From Streptomyces ruber (lineage in GTDB: Bacteria > Actinomycetota > Actinomycetes > Streptomycetales > Streptomycetaceae), in the NCBI RefSeq assembly GCF_014648075.1, contig NZ_BMQK01000003.1:1-64000 (forward strand): a stretch of DNA of 64,000 nt, in the 5' to 3' direction. A model generated the notes under the pieces. That model had not been told where the DNA came from. It did no database searches and was given only the letters and a program-made list of their open reading frames with translations. This document shows positions 25,875 through 36,167 of this stretch, one piece after another; position 1 is the stretch's first letter; every line of letters begins with the position of its first letter. A program made the position numbers and the translations under genes.

Positions 25875-26363
25875 ATGGAGGTGTGCGTCATGGTTCCGCC
25901 TGTTGCCGCCGGTGTCGGCGGCTCCGCCGGGAGCCTCGCTGCCGCCGAGTGCGCGGCCGGCGGGACCGCATGCCGCGAACGCCCGCTGCGACTGCCGCAC
26001 GCCCGCAACCGGCACCCACGCCAGGGCGGCGGCGAGGCCACGGACGCGGCCCGGCGGCATCCGGCCCGGCGCGTCCCGCGACAGGCGCACGGGCGTATCC
26101 GTACGGCCTGCCCCGGCCTGCGCGTGGACGACGAGCAGACCGAGGGGCCGGTGACCGGGGCCCTGCTGAAGGCCGCCGAGGACGCCGAGCCGCTGCTGCT
26201 CGGCTCCCGCGGACCGAGCGGGACCACCGGATCCCTCGTGGGTTCCGCATCCCTCCTGCGGCCGGGGCCGGTGCCCGGGTGCCCTGCGGTACGTGCCGCA
26301 AGCCCCGGGTACGGCAGGCCGGGCCCGCAGGTCCGCACAGATACCGCAACGGCCGACGGAGTG
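25875..26363 (+). pseudogene. Decayed universal stress protein joined in frame to the antiporter subunit gene
   Basis: The open frame upstream of the antiporter subunit translates to a garbled USP domain. Pieces still readable are AAGVGGSAGSLAAAECA (family VGVDGS..S..A..WA), ERPLRLPHARNRHPRQGG and LLLGSRGPSGTTGSLVGSAS (family LVVGSRGLSG..G.LVGSVS). The ATP-binding pattern is broken and the middle is Arg/Pro-rich noise. No stop codon separates it from the next gene, so an automatic gene finder may call one 324-residue fusion. The three intact stress-protein genes downstream suggest it is a worn paralogue. Confidence 0.6.
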
Positions 26364-26849
26364 ATGCATGTGGACGTCAACGAGGTGCTGCTGCCCGGCG
26401 TGGGACTGCGCTACGAGTTCACCAACCACGAGGGCGAGCGGGTCGGTGTCGTCGCCCAGCGCTCCGGGGAGTTCGAGTTGGTGGTCTACCCGGGAGAGGA
26501 TCCCGACGAGGCCAGGCCGGTGCTCCGGCTCACCGGCGAGGAGGCCGACACCCTGGCCGAGATCCTCGGCGCCCCGCGCATAGCGGAGCGGTTCGCCGAT
26601 CTGACGCGCGAGGTGCCCGGACTCGGCGCGGGACAGGTGGAGGTCCGGCCCGGCAGCCCGTTCGCCGGCCGTCCGCTGGGGGAGACCCGGGCCCGGACCC
26701 GTACCGGCGCCTCGATCGTGGCCGTCGTCCGCGGGGAGGACGTCATCGCCTCGCCAGGACCGGCCCAGCGCCTGCGGGCCGGTGACGTCCTGGTCGTCAT
26801 CGGCACCCGCGAGGGCATCACCGGAGTCCAGCACATCGTGCAGGGCTGA
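26364..26849 (+). CDS. Cation:proton antiporter regulatory subunit (TrkA-C domain)
   Basis: ATG at 26364 gives 161 residues starting MHVDVNEVLLPGVG; a GTG three bases earlier is also possible. The first ~75 residues form a small beta domain (RYEFTNHEGERVGVVAQRSG) typical of subunits paired with CPA2 antiporters. The rest is a TrkA/RCK C-terminal domain (VRPGSPFAGRPLGETRARTRTGASIVAVVR, GDVLVVIGTRE) that binds a regulatory ligand. It is followed after 3 nt by the antiporter gene, and the two are expected to act as a KhtTU-like K+/H+ efflux pair at the membrane. Confidence 0.85.
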   Translation: MHVDVNEVLLPGVGLRYEFTNHEGERVGVVAQRSGEFELVVYPGEDPDEARPVLRLTGEEADTLAEILGAPRIAERFADLTREVPGLGAGQVEVRPGSPFAGRPLGETRARTRTGASIVAVVRGEDVIASPGPAQRLRAGDVLVVIGTREGITGVQHIVQG

Positions 26850-26852
26850 CCG

Positions 26853-28106
26853 GTGCACACACCCGTCGCCCTGCTGCTGGAGCTGGGGATCATCCTGACC
26901 GCGTTGAGCGTGCTCGGCGCCGTCGCCCGGCGCTTCGCCCTGTCACCCGTGCCGTTGTACCTGTTGGCGGGGCTGGCCCTGGGCGACGGGGGACTCGCCC
27001 CGGTGCCGGCTGCACGCGAGTTCGTCGACACGGGTGCCGCCATCGGTGTGATCCTCCTGCTGCTCACCCTCGGCCTGGACTTCACGGTCCGGGAGTTCAC
27101 CACCAGTCTCCACCGCCATCGGTCCTCCGCCGTCGTCGACCTGGTCCTCAACGCCGTACCCGGCGCCGTGGCGGGATGGCTGCTCGGTCTGGACGCGCCG
27201 GGAGTCCTGGCGCTGGCCGGCGCCACCTACGTCTCCTCCTCCGGCATCGTCGCCCGTCTGCTCGGCGACCTGCGCCGGCTCGGCAACCGGGAGACCCCGG
27301 CGGTGCTGTCGGTGCTGGTGCTGGAGGACTTCGCCATGGCCGCCTACCTGCCTCTGCTCGCCGTCGTCACCGCCGGCGGCACATGGGTGCAGGCACTGTT
27401 CGCCGTCCTGGCGGCCACGGCGGTCGTGACGGTGGTGATCGCCGCCTCCGGCCGCTGGGGCCATCACGTCGGGCGGGTGCTGTTCCACGCCGATGCCGAA
27501 CAGGCGCTGCTCAGGGTCCTCGGCGCCACTCTGGTCGTCGCGGCGCTGGCCGAGCTCGTCCACATCTCCGCCGCCGTCGGAGCCTTCCTCGTCGGGCTCT
27601 CGCTGACCGGCGCCGCCGCGGACCGGGCCCGCACCGTGCTCGGCCCGCTGCGCGACCTCTTCGCCGCGGTGTTCTTCCTGGCCCTCGGCCTCTCCGTCGA
27701 CGTCGGTGACCTGCTGCCGGCACTGCCCGCCGCGACGGCCCTCGCCCTGGTCACCGCCGTCACCAAAGTGGCCGCGGGATGGTACGCCGCCGGCCTTGAC
27801 GGGACGGGCCGCCGAGGGCGACTGCGCGCCGGGACCGCGCTCATCGCCCGCGGCGAGTTCTCGGTCGTCATCATCGGCCTCGCCGCTCCCGCACAGGGCA
27901 GCCTCGGGGCCCTGGTCACCGCCTACGTCATGATCCTCGCTGTGTGCGGGCCCCTGGCCACCCGTTTCGCGCCCACGCGCGCGGCACCGCCGCCGAAGGC
28001 GGAACCGGACGGCGGGTCAGGTGCGCTCAGCGGGACCCGTCCGTTCCCGGCACCGCCACCGGGCAGTGCGCACGGCGTGCCGGGCCTGGCCGACCGGCCT
28101 GGCTGA
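26853..28106 (+). CDS. Monovalent cation:proton antiporter (CPA2 family)
   Basis: GTG at 26853 gives 417 residues with about twelve hydrophobic segments. Family markers are an early PVPLYLLAGLALGDGG, a central ATYVSSSGIVARLL, VLVLEDFAMAAYLPLLAV, VGAFLVGLSL and the closing RGEFSVVIIGLA, which match the KefB/Na_H_Exchanger membrane domain. It would exchange K+ or Na+ for H+, regulated by the TrkA-C subunit encoded just upstream. A role in pH or turgor control under non-growing conditions fits the surrounding stress genes but is inference. Confidence 0.88.
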   Translation: MHTPVALLLELGIILTALSVLGAVARRFALSPVPLYLLAGLALGDGGLAPVPAAREFVDTGAAIGVILLLLTLGLDFTVREFTTSLHRHRSSAVVDLVLNAVPGAVAGWLLGLDAPGVLALAGATYVSSSGIVARLLGDLRRLGNRETPAVLSVLVLEDFAMAAYLPLLAVVTAGGTWVQALFAVLAATAVVTVVIAASGRWGHHVGRVLFHADAEQALLRVLGATLVVAALAELVHISAAVGAFLVGLSLTGAAADRARTVLGPLRDLFAAVFFLALGLSVDVGDLLPALPAATALALVTAVTKVAAGWYAAGLDGTGRRGRLRAGTALIARGEFSVVIIGLAAPAQGSLGALVTAYVMILAVCGPLATRFAPTRAAPPPKAEPDGGSGALSGTRPFPAPPPGSAHGVPGLADRPG

Positions 28107-28561
28107 CCGACCCGGGCAGCCGCCCCGGGAAGCGTTCCGCCGCCCGGGCGTCGGCCGCCGTCAGTGGTGCGGAGCGGCCGGCCGCGACCAGTGCCTCCCG
28201 CATCCGGTCGTGGACGGTCTCCGGTTCCACGGCTGCCGCCGGGTCTCTCCCCGGACGGCCGGCGAGCACCTCGGCCGGCGGGCGCTCCGTTTCCCGGCCG
28301 TGGCGCCCGGCGGCTCCGCGCCGGCCGCCGACGCGTTCCTGCGGCGTACGCGGGCAGCGACGGGCGCCACGCGGTACGTACAGGTCCGCGACGGACGGTG
28401 CGGGCGCCTAGCACGGAGCGCGGTGGCGGGACCATCGGCTCCGGCCGTGGCGGTCCCTCTCCGGCGCCGCCGGGACCCCTGGCCCCTCGTCCGTGGGTCC
28501 CGTCCGGTCCAGGGTGGAAGAACGCAGTACGGCGGTATCAGAAGAAGGACGGGTCGGCCCA
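28107..28561. other. Gap without a recognised gene
   Basis: About 455 bp between the antiporter and the PNPOx-like gene. Open frames on both strands are Arg/Pro-rich and carry no motif. Confidence 0.4.
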
Positions 28562-29002
28562 ATGTACGCCAATGACGGTTTCCGCGAACTGAAGCGGCAC
28601 GAATGCCTGCGGCTGCTGGCCGGGGTGCCCGTCGGCCGCATCGTCTACACACGCCGGGCCCTGCCTGCCGTGCTGCCGGTCAACTTCGGTCTCGACGGCG
28701 ACGGTGCGGTCCTGCTGCGGACCTCCGCGGTGTCGGACCTGGTCCGCGCGGTCGACGGTGCGGTGGTCGCCTTCGAGGCCGACGAGATCGACGCGGCCCG
28801 GCACTCCGGCTGGAGCGTCGTCGTCACGGGCCCGGCCTCGGTGGTGACCGACCCCGCCGAGCACCGACGCCTGACCCGCAGCTGCCCCCTCTCCTGGGCG
28901 CCGACGCCCCAGGAGGTCCTCGTCCGCATCCGACCCGAACTGGTCACCGGACGTGAGCTGATCGGCGGACGCACCCTGTACGGGGTGGACCTCACCACCT
29001 GA
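28562..29002 (+). CDS. PNPOx-like split-barrel flavin/F420-binding protein
   Basis: ATG at 28562 gives 146 residues; an in-frame upstream extension to 28493 has no good binding site. The sequence has the pyridoxamine-5'-phosphate-oxidase-like pattern: LKRHECLRLLAGVPVGRIVYT, then PAVLPVNFGLDGDGAVLLRT, VVAFEADEIDAARHSGWSVVVTGPAS and RIRPELVTGREL. Many such proteins bind FMN, F420 or heme, and one close group is the DevR/OsdR-controlled Rv2074/Rv3131-neighbour type. The substrate is not evident. Position in the island suggests a redox role under hypoxia. Confidence 0.8.
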   Translation: MYANDGFRELKRHECLRLLAGVPVGRIVYTRRALPAVLPVNFGLDGDGAVLLRTSAVSDLVRAVDGAVVAFEADEIDAARHSGWSVVVTGPASVVTDPAEHRRLTRSCPLSWAPTPQEVLVRIRPELVTGRELIGGRTLYGVDLTT

Positions 29003-29767
29003 ACGTCTCCGACCGTGCCCCCCGCCCTGTTCGTCGTGCGGCCGGGCCGGGAAGCGTACGGGCCGACGGGCGTACGGCGTACGGACGGGTCCGGTCGGCC
29101 ACTGCCCTGCGGCGTCCGCCGGCGATGAACAGCCGCGGGGCCGCCGAGGGACGATGTCCGGCCGCCCCGCGGCCGCGTTCCGTGCGCCGTCCGCGCCGTG
29201 ACCGACCGGGACGGCGCGGAGCCGTTTCCGGAGTCGGCCGCCGTACGGGTCCACGTGCGCGCCCTCCCGGTCGGACGGCGCAGACCGGGGCGGTCGGGGG
29301 GCGTGCCCTACGGGCGTCGGCCGAGCGGAGCGGGGGCGCCCCGCTGGCGTGGGCACCCGGCGCTCGGCGGTGCCACCGGCCCGCTGCCCGGCCCGGGCGG
29401 GAAGCGACACCGACGAGACCGCGGCCGCCCGTGCCTCCGGCAGGCGGTGCGGCATGCGGGTCGGCTGCGTGTCCGGCACCGCTCGACGCGACGGCACGCC
29501 TCGCCCAGGCCCCCCTCGCCGGTGGCCGCCGCGAGCCCGGCCAGGAGCGTCGGGCCCGCAACAGACCGGGCGGAGGAAGCCGTACCGCGGTGCGGTGTCG
29601 GCCCGCCCGCGCGCGGACGGAGCACCCCGGGTTCGAGACCGGCAGCCGCACGGTCCACAGCGGACCGGTTCACGTCGCGCCCTGTCGCTTGCCCGGCGGA
29701 CAGGAGAGGGTGAGGACGTACGGATCCGCATGCACCTCCGACCGCATCCCGATCCGGAAGGGATCCC
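29003..29767. other. Long gap without a recognised gene, upstream of phosphoketolase
   Basis: About 765 bp with open frames on both strands but no protein-like translation. It probably carries the phosphoketolase promoter. A weak repeat of Arg/Gly-rich frames suggests decayed coding DNA. Confidence 0.4.
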
Positions 29768-32152
29768 ATGACGTCCGTCGACACGCAGCAGGCGCCCGCC
29801 TCGCTCACCGAGGACGAGCTGAGGACGCTGGACGCCCACTGGCGCGCGGCCAACTACCTGTCCGTCGGCCAGATCTACCTCATGGCCAACCCGCTGCTGA
29901 CCGAGCCGCTGCGACCGGAGCACGTGAAACCGCGGCTGCTCGGCCACTGGGGCACCTCACCCGGGCTGAACCTCGTGTACACCCACCTCAACCGGGTCAT
30001 CAGGACCCGTGACCTGGACGCCCTGTGCATCTGGGGCCCCGGGCACGGCGGTCCCGCGGTGGTCGCGGGCTCCTGGCTGGAGGGCTCCTACACGCAGACC
30101 TACCCCGACATCACCCGGGACGCGGCCGGCATGGCGCGGCTGTTCAAGCAGTTCTCCTTCCCCGGCGGGGTGCCGAGTCACGTGGCACCCGAGACGCCGG
30201 GCTCGATCCACGAGGGCGGCGAGCTGGGGTACGCGCTCTCCCACGCCTACGGCGCCGCCTTCGACAACCCCGGCCTGCTGGTCGCCTGTGTGATCGGCGA
30301 CGGCGAGGCGGAGACCGGGCCGCTGGCCGCCTCCTGGCACTCCGACAAGTTCCTCGACCCCGTCCACGACGGCGCCGTGCTGCCGATCCTCCACCTCAAC
30401 GGCTACAAGATCGCCAATCCGGCCGTGCTCGCCCGGCTGCCGGAGCCCGAACTCGACGAGCTCCTCAAGGGCTACGGCCACGACCCGATCCACGTCACCG
30501 GCGACGACCCGGCGGCCGTCCACCGGGCGATGGCGCAGGCCATGGACACGGCGGTGGACCGTATCACCGCCCTCCAGCGCGCCGCCCGCGAGGACGGCGC
30601 GACCGAGCGCCCCCGCTGGCCGGTGATCGTGCTGCGCACCCCGAAGGGCTGGACCGGCCCCGGACACGTCGACGGCCTGCCCGTGGAGGGCACCTGGCGC
30701 TCCCACCAGGTGCCGCTGTCCGCCGTGCGCGACACCCCGGAGCATCTGCGGCAGTTGGAGGCATGGCTGCGCTCCTACCGGCCCGAGGAGCTGTTCGACG
30801 AGCACGGCCGCCCCCGCCCCGACGTCCTGGCATGCGTGCCGGACGGCCCCCGCAGGCTGGGCGCCACCCCGCACGCCAACGGAGGCCTGCTGCTCCGGGA
30901 GCTGCCCCTGCCCTCGCTGGAACGGTACGCCGTCCCCGTCGACAAGCCGGGGGCGACCCTGCACGAACCGACCCGCGTACTGGGCGACATGCTTCAGGAC
31001 GTCATGCGGGCCACCGCCGGCCGGCGCGACTTCCGCCTGGTGGGTCCCGACGAGACCGCCTCCAACCGGCTGCAGGCCGTCTACGCGGCCAGCGGCAAGG
31101 CGTGGCAGGCCGGCACGCTCGACGTGGACGAGCACCTCGACCGGCACGGCCGGGTGATGGAGATCCTGTCCGAGCACACCTGCCAGGGCTGGCTGGAGGG
31201 GTACCTGCTGACCGGCCGGCACGGGCTGTTCTCCTGCTACGAGGCGTTCGTGCACATCGTCGACTCGATGGTCAACCAGCACATCAAGTGGCTGCGCACG
31301 ACCCGCCGCCTGCCCTGGCGCGCGCCCATCGCCTCCCTCAACTACCTGCTGACCTCGCACGTGTGGCGGCAGGACCACAACGGCTTCTCCCACCAGGATC
31401 CCGGCTTCGTCGACCACATCCTCAACAAGAGCCCGGAAGCGGTGCGCGTCTACCTGCCGCCCGACGCCAACACCTTGCTGTCGGTCGCCGACCACGCGCT
31501 GCGCAGCCGCGACTACGTCAACGTGATCGTCGCCGGCAAGCAGCCCTGCTTCGACTGGCTGACGATGGAACAGGCGAAGGTCCACTGTGCGCGCGGCGCC
31601 GGCATCTGGGAGTGGGCCGGCACCGAGAACGGTGGCGCACCGGACGCGGTCCTGGCCTGCGCCGGGGACGTGCCCACCCAGGAGGTGCTGGCCGCCGCCC
31701 AGTTGCTGCGCGGGCAGCTGCCGGAGCTGTCCGTGCGGGTGGTGAACGTCGTCGACATCGCCCGGCTGCTGCCCGGGGAGGAACATCCGCACGGCATGAG
31801 CGACTTCGAGTACGACGGCCTGTTCACCACCGACAAGCCGGTGATCTTCGCGTACCACGGCTACCCGTGGCTGATCCACCGCCTCGCCTACCGCCGCACC
31901 GGCCACCCGCACCTGCACGTGCGCGGCTACAAGGAGATCGGCACCACGACCACCCCGTTCGACATGGTCGTCCGCAACGACATGGACCGCTACCGCCTGG
32001 TGATGGACGTCATCGACCGCGTGCCGGGCCTGGCGGTGCGCGCCGCGGCCGTACGCCAGCGGATGGAGGACGCCCGGCTGCGCCACCACGAGTGGATCCG
32101 CGTCCACGGCACCGACCTCCCGGAGGTCGCCGACTGGTCCTGGGACGGCTGA
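29768..32152 (+). CDS. xfp: Xylulose-5-phosphate/fructose-6-phosphate phosphoketolase
   Basis: ATG at 29768 gives 794 residues, the normal family length. Thiamine-diphosphate features are clear: [35 protein letters not shown], the phosphoketolase signature [15 protein letters not shown] and the ThDP-binding GDGEAETG. Later motifs include [22 protein letters not shown] and the C-terminal [15 protein letters not shown]. The enzyme splits xylulose-5-phosphate with phosphate to acetyl-phosphate and glyceraldehyde-3-phosphate, allowing ATP formation without respiration. It opens the fermentation part of the island and is followed by a clear terminator. Confidence 0.96.
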   Translation: MTSVDTQQAPASLTEDELRTLDAHWRAANYLSVGQIYLMANPLLTEPLRPEHVKPRLLGHWGTSPGLNLVYTHLNRVIRTRDLDALCIWGPGHGGPAVVAGSWLEGSYTQTYPDITRDAAGMARLFKQFSFPGGVPSHVAPETPGSIHEGGELGYALSHAYGAAFDNPGLLVACVIGDGEAETGPLAASWHSDKFLDPVHDGAVLPILHLNGYKIANPAVLARLPEPELDELLKGYGHDPIHVTGDDPAAVHRAMAQAMDTAVDRITALQRAAREDGATERPRWPVIVLRTPKGWTGPGHVDGLPVEGTWRSHQVPLSAVRDTPEHLRQLEAWLRSYRPEELFDEHGRPRPDVLACVPDGPRRLGATPHANGGLLLRELPLPSLERYAVPVDKPGATLHEPTRVLGDMLQDVMRATAGRRDFRLVGPDETASNRLQAVYAASGKAWQAGTLDVDEHLDRHGRVMEILSEHTCQGWLEGYLLTGRHGLFSCYEAFVHIVDSMVNQHIKWLRTTRRLPWRAPIASLNYLLTSHVWRQDHNGFSHQDPGFVDHILNKSPEAVRVYLPPDANTLLSVADHALRSRDYVNVIVAGKQPCFDWLTMEQAKVHCARGAGIWEWAGTENGGAPDAVLACAGDVPTQEVLAAAQLLRGQLPELSVRVVNVVDIARLLPGEEHPHGMSDFEYDGLFTTDKPVIFAYHGYPWLIHRLAYRRTGHPHLHVRGYKEIGTTTTPFDMVVRNDMDRYRLVMDVIDRVPGLAVRAAAVRQRMEDARLRHHEWIRVHGTDLPEVADWSWDG

Positions 32153-32161
32153 CCGAGCCCG

Positions 32162-32204
32162 ACAGGGTCCGGACAGGGGCGTCGACCTGCTGTCCGGACC
32201 CTGT
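32162..32204. terminator. Terminator after phosphoketolase
   Basis: 14-bp perfect arms (32162-32175 and 32191-32204) with a 15-nt loop, starting 10 bp past the stop codon. Confidence 0.85.
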
Positions 32205-32563
32205 GCCCTCCGACGGGCGTCGACGACGCGGGACGTGCATCGGTCTGCCGGACGGACGAAGGCCGTACGGGCCGGCCGTGTCGCCCGCATGGGAAGCCGG
32301 GCCGTCGTCCGCCGGGCGTGCGCCCGCCGGGCGACATGGAAGGACGGGCCGCCGAACGCCGGGCAGACACACCGGACGCTGAGAACACGCCGCCGTACCG
32401 TCGGGGGAGCAGCTCGTCGATGCCCGTCGCCGAAGCCTCGGCACGTGGTGCACCTCTGGTGGGGCCGGAGCCGCGAGTCCTCCGGTACGGGCGGGCGCAG
32501 GAGATCCGGCGCCCCGCGCGGCCGGCTCTTGTGTCGCCCGTGGGCGGGCCGTGGTGCCTGCAC
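32205..32563. other. Gap between converging phosphoketolase and adhE genes
   Basis: No recognisable gene is seen between the two terminators; open frames are compositional. Confidence 0.45.
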
Positions 32564-32605
32564 AGCCGGCCGGGCAGGGGCTACGGAGCCCCTGCCCGGC
32601 CGGCT
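32564..32605. terminator. Terminator after adhE
   Basis: 19-bp perfect arms (32564-32582 and 32587-32605) with a 4-nt ACGG loop, 25 bp beyond the adhE stop on the minus strand. Confidence 0.9.
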
Positions 32606-32629
32606 TCGGTGTCCGTCGGCCGGCTGTGC

Positions 32630-35284
32630 TCAGCCGTAGTAGGCCGCGCGCATGATTCCCTGCATGTCGTCCAGCATCGGCATACGGGGGTTGGCGGGCG
32701 CGCACTGGTCCTCGTAGGCGTTGAGGGCCTGCTGGGGCAGGGCGTCCAGGAAGGTCCGCTCGTCGATCCCGAGCGCGCCGAACGCCGGCTCGATGCCCAC
32801 GGCGTCGCGCAGCTGCTCGACGGCCCAGGCGAGGGAATCCACGCCCTCGGCCGGGGTGGCGGCGGGCAGGCCCAGGGTGCGGGCGATGTCCTGGAAGCGT
32901 TCGGGGGCGCGGTAGTTCTCGTACTTGGGCCAGCCGGTGAGCTTGCCGGGGACGGTGCCGTTGTAGCGGATGACGTGGGGGAGCAGGACGGCGTTGGTGC
33001 GGCCGTGGGCGATGTGGAAGGTGGCGCCGAGGGTGTGGGACATGGCGTGGACGATGCCGAGGAAGGCGTTGCCGAAGGCCATGCCCGCGATGGTGCCGGC
33101 GTTGTGCATCTTCTCCCGTGCCTCGGGCGAGCCGTCGCGGTCGTTCACGGCCGCCTCCAGGTGGTCGAAGACCAGGCGGATCGCGTGCAGCGCGAGGCCG
33201 TCGGTGAAGTCGTTGGCGTAGACGGAGACGTACGCCTCGATGGCGTGGGTGAGGGCGTCGAAGCCGCTGTCGGCGGCCAGCGCCGGGGGCAGCGCGGTGG
33301 TCAGCAGCGGGTCGACGATGGCCACGCTGGGGGTGAGCGCGTAGTCGGCCAGCGGGTACTTCTTGCCGGTGGCGGGGTCGGAGATGACCGCGAACGGGGT
33401 GACCTCGGCGCCGGTGCCGGACGTGGTGGGGATGCAGACCAGGCGGGCCAGCCTGCCCAGCGTCGGGAAGCGGAAGGCGCGCTTGCGGATGTCGGAGAAC
33501 TTCTGCCGCATGTCCGCGAAGTCGATGTCGTGTCCGGCGGCCTGCTGCTCGTACAGCAGCCACATCACCTTGGCCGCGTCCATCGGGGAGCCGCCGCCGA
33601 GCGCGATGATCGTGTCCGGGCGGAAGTCGCCCATGAGGCGGGCGCCGTGCCGCACGGAGTCGATGCTCGGTTCGGGTTCGACGTCGTCGATGATCTGGAC
33701 GGTGACCGGTTCCGGCCGGCGCTGCAGGACCCGGGTGACGCGGTCGACGTAGCCCAGGCGGGTCATGGTGGCGTCGGTGACGACGGTGACGCGATGGACG
33801 TCGGGCATGGAGGTCAGGTAGCGGATGGCCTGCGGCTCGAAGTAGATCTTCGGCGGGACCTTGAACCACTGCAGGTTGTTGTGGCGGGTGGAGACCCGCT
33901 TGACGTTCAGCAGCTGGGCGGCGGAGACGTTGTTCGACACCGACGTGCTGCCCCAGGAGCCGCAGCCGAGCGTCAGCGAGGGCAGCAGGCTGTTGTAGAT
34001 GCCGCCGATGGCGCCCTGCGAGGAGGGGGCGTTGACGATGACCCGTACGGTCTTCATGTGCCTGCCGTAGGCTTCCGCGAGCTCCGGGTCCTCGGTGTGG
34101 ACGACGGCGCTGTGGCCCTGGCCGTGGAAGGCGACCATGTCGGCGGCCAGGCCGAAGCCCTGCTGCTCGTCCCCGGCGCGCAGGACGGCCAGGACCGGGC
34201 AGAGCTTCTCGCGGGTGAGCGGCTCGTCCGGGCCGACCCGTTCGGCCTCGACCAGGATCAACGAGGTGCCCTCCGGTACGGAGAACCCGGCCTGCTCGGC
34301 GATCCACGCCGGACTCCGCCCGACGGCCGCCGCGTTGACCTTGGGCTCGCAGCCGCCGTGCGCCCCGCCGGTGGCGGGGAAGAGGAACGCCTCCAGCTTC
34401 GCCTTCTCCTCGGGGGTGGCCAGGTGGGCGTGGAGGGTGCGGAACTCGGCCAGGGCCGCGTCGTAGATCGCGTCGTCCAGGATGACGGCCTGCTCGGAGG
34501 CGCAGATCATGCCGTGGTCGAAGGACTTCGACAGCACCAGGTCGTTGACGGCCCGGCGCAGCTTGGCGGTGCGGTGCACGTAGGCGGGGACGTTGCCGGC
34601 GCCGACGCCCAGGGCGGGCTTGCCGGCCGAGTAGGCGGCCTTGACCATGGCGTTGCCGCCGGTGGCGAGGATGAGCGAGACGCCCGGGTGCCGCATGAGG
34701 GTGCCGGTCGCCTCCACCGAGGGGGTCTCGATCCACTGGACGCAGTGCTCGGGCGCGCCGGCGGCGACGGCGGCGTCGCGCACGATGCGGGCCGCCTCGG
34801 CGCTGCACCGCTGGGCGGAGGGATGGAAGGCGAACACGACCGGGTTGCGGGTCTTCAGCGCCATCAGCGCCTTGAAGACCGTGGTCGAGGTCGGGTTGGT
34901 GACGGGGGTGATCGCGCACACCACGCCGACCGGCTCCGCGATCTCGATCATGTCCTCGATGTCGTCCCGGGCGATGACCCCGACGGTCTTCATGGGACCC
35001 ATGCTGTGCGTGACGTGCTCGCAGGCGAACATGTTCTTGGCCGCCTTGTCCTCGAACAGGCCGCGCCCGGTCTCCTCCACCGCCAGCCGGGCCAGCGCGG
35101 TGTGCTGGTCGAGGGCGGCGACCGAGGCCTTCTTGACGATGTGGTCGACCTGTTGCTGGGTGAGCGTCTCGTAGTCGGCGAGCGCCTTCAGGGCGGCCGT
35201 CACCAGCCGGTCCACGGCCACTGCGGTGTCGGAGGGGGCCTCGGTCTCGACCGTGGCCCCGGTCCGCGCGTCCTGTCGGGTCAT
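32630..35284 (-). CDS. adhE: Bifunctional acetaldehyde-CoA/alcohol dehydrogenase
   Basis: ATG at 35284 gives 884 residues, typical of AdhE. The N-terminal half is an acylating aldehyde dehydrogenase (VCAITPVTNPTSTTVFKA, FHPSAQRCSAEAARIVRDAA, and the catalytic Cys near residue 258 in GMICASEQAVI). The C-terminal half from about 470 is an iron-type alcohol dehydrogenase with GGGSPMDAAKVMW, PTTSGTGAEVTPFAVI, GFDALTHAIEAYVS and the metal histidines in AMSHTLGATFHIAHGRTNAVL. It reduces acetyl-CoA to ethanol and reoxidises two NADH. This is unusual for an aerobic Streptomyces and fits pyruvate formate-lyase and phosphoketolase nearby. Confidence 0.96.
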   Translation of the reverse strand: MTRQDARTGATVETEAPSDTAVAVDRLVTAALKALADYETLTQQQVDHIVKKASVAALDQHTALARLAVEETGRGLFEDKAAKNMFACEHVTHSMGPMKTVGVIARDDIEDMIEIAEPVGVVCAITPVTNPTSTTVFKALMALKTRNPVVFAFHPSAQRCSAEAARIVRDAAVAAGAPEHCVQWIETPSVEATGTLMRHPGVSLILATGGNAMVKAAYSAGKPALGVGAGNVPAYVHRTAKLRRAVNDLVLSKSFDHGMICASEQAVILDDAIYDAALAEFRTLHAHLATPEEKAKLEAFLFPATGGAHGGCEPKVNAAAVGRSPAWIAEQAGFSVPEGTSLILVEAERVGPDEPLTREKLCPVLAVLRAGDEQQGFGLAADMVAFHGQGHSAVVHTEDPELAEAYGRHMKTVRVIVNAPSSQGAIGGIYNSLLPSLTLGCGSWGSTSVSNNVSAAQLLNVKRVSTRHNNLQWFKVPPKIYFEPQAIRYLTSMPDVHRVTVVTDATMTRLGYVDRVTRVLQRRPEPVTVQIIDDVEPEPSIDSVRHGARLMGDFRPDTIIALGGGSPMDAAKVMWLLYEQQAAGHDIDFADMRQKFSDIRKRAFRFPTLGRLARLVCIPTTSGTGAEVTPFAVISDPATGKKYPLADYALTPSVAIVDPLLTTALPPALAADSGFDALTHAIEAYVSVYANDFTDGLALHAIRLVFDHLEAAVNDRDGSPEAREKMHNAGTIAGMAFGNAFLGIVHAMSHTLGATFHIAHGRTNAVLLPHVIRYNGTVPGKLTGWPKYENYRAPERFQDIARTLGLPAATPAEGVDSLAWAVEQLRDAVGIEPAFGALGIDERTFLDALPQQALNAYEDQCAPANPRMPMLDDMQGIMRAAYYG

Positions 35285-35302
35285 GGTGGTGTGCCTCCGT
35301 TG

Positions 35303-36082
35303 TCAGGGGCCGCCGTGGACGTACGGCGGTGCCGGGACGGGAGCCGCACCGCGGTGGTGCGCCGCTCCCCGGCTCCACTGTCCCGGGGAACCCGGTGCCG
35401 CCGCGGGCGCCGTAGGTCCCCTTCCACGTCCGTCCGGCCCGGACCGGCAGGGACGGTCGGCCCCGGCCGGTGCGCAGTCGTCGATGCGGAACGTCAGACC
35501 GTTCACCACGCCGACGACGCCCTCCAGCCGCCACACCGCGTGCACGGCCTCCGGAACCTGACTGCGCAGCTCCACGCGGCCGTCGAGGGTCACCACCCCG
35601 TCGCGGACGGAGACGCGGACGGAGTCGGGCGGCAGTGCCAGGCCGCCGACGACAACCTCCGCGGTCACCTGGCGGCGGATGTCGTCGTCCGTGCGGAGGA
35701 AGACCCGGAGCAGGTCGCGGCGGGTGGCGATGCCGATGAGGCGGTCCTCCTCGTCGACCACGGGCAGCCGTTCCACGCCGCGGCGTTCCATCAGCCGGGC
35801 GGCGTCCGGGACGCTCTGCTCCGGGTGCACGGTGATCGCCGGTGCCGACATCAGGTCCTGTGCGGTGACGGTGCCGGCCGGGCTCCGGCCCGCCCGGTCC
35901 GCCTGGGCGCGCACCAGGTCGGTCCCGGAGACCACACCGAGCACCTTGTCGTCGTCGTCCACCACCGGCAGCCCGCTGATCCGGTGGTGGTCGAGCAGCC
36001 GGACGACCTCCTTGAACGGCGTCGTCCGGCGGGCCTGGACGACCTCCCTGGTCATCACTTCACCCACGGTGTACGACGTCAC
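35303..36082 (-). CDS. CBS-pair and BON domain protein
   Basis: GTG at 36082 with GGAGGG upstream gives 259 residues; the frame is open further up but lacks a better site. Residues 1-135 hold two CBS motifs (VGEVMTREVV...ISGLPVVDDDDKVLGVVSGTDL and DLMSAPAITV...VERLPVVDEEDRLIGIATRRDL). Residues ~145-210 are a BON domain (VRVSVRDGVVTLDGRVE, VVGVVNGLTF). A Pro/Gly/Arg-rich disordered tail ends the protein. CBS pairs sense adenine nucleotides, so it may report energy charge; BON may bind membrane or lipid. It is separated from adhE by only 18 bp. Confidence 0.85.
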   Translation of the reverse strand: MTSYTVGEVMTREVVQARRTTPFKEVVRLLDHHRISGLPVVDDDDKVLGVVSGTDLVRAQADRAGRSPAGTVTAQDLMSAPAITVHPEQSVPDAARLMERRGVERLPVVDEEDRLIGIATRRDLLRVFLRTDDDIRRQVTAEVVVGGLALPPDSVRVSVRDGVVTLDGRVELRSQVPEAVHAVWRLEGVVGVVNGLTFRIDDCAPAGADRPCRSGPDGRGRGPTAPAAAPGSPGQWSRGAAHHRGAAPVPAPPYVHGGP

Positions 36083-36167
36083 GGCGGTCCCTCCTTCGCG
36101 AGCACGGCGGGGAGCGGGCATCGGACCGGCCCGCTCCCCACCGGGCCGAGTCGGGCGCTGGGCGCCC

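Noticed and set aside
28021..28575. Plus-strand frame between antiporter and PNPOx-like gene
   Set aside because: Arg-rich low-information sequence; no binding site; ends inside the real gene.
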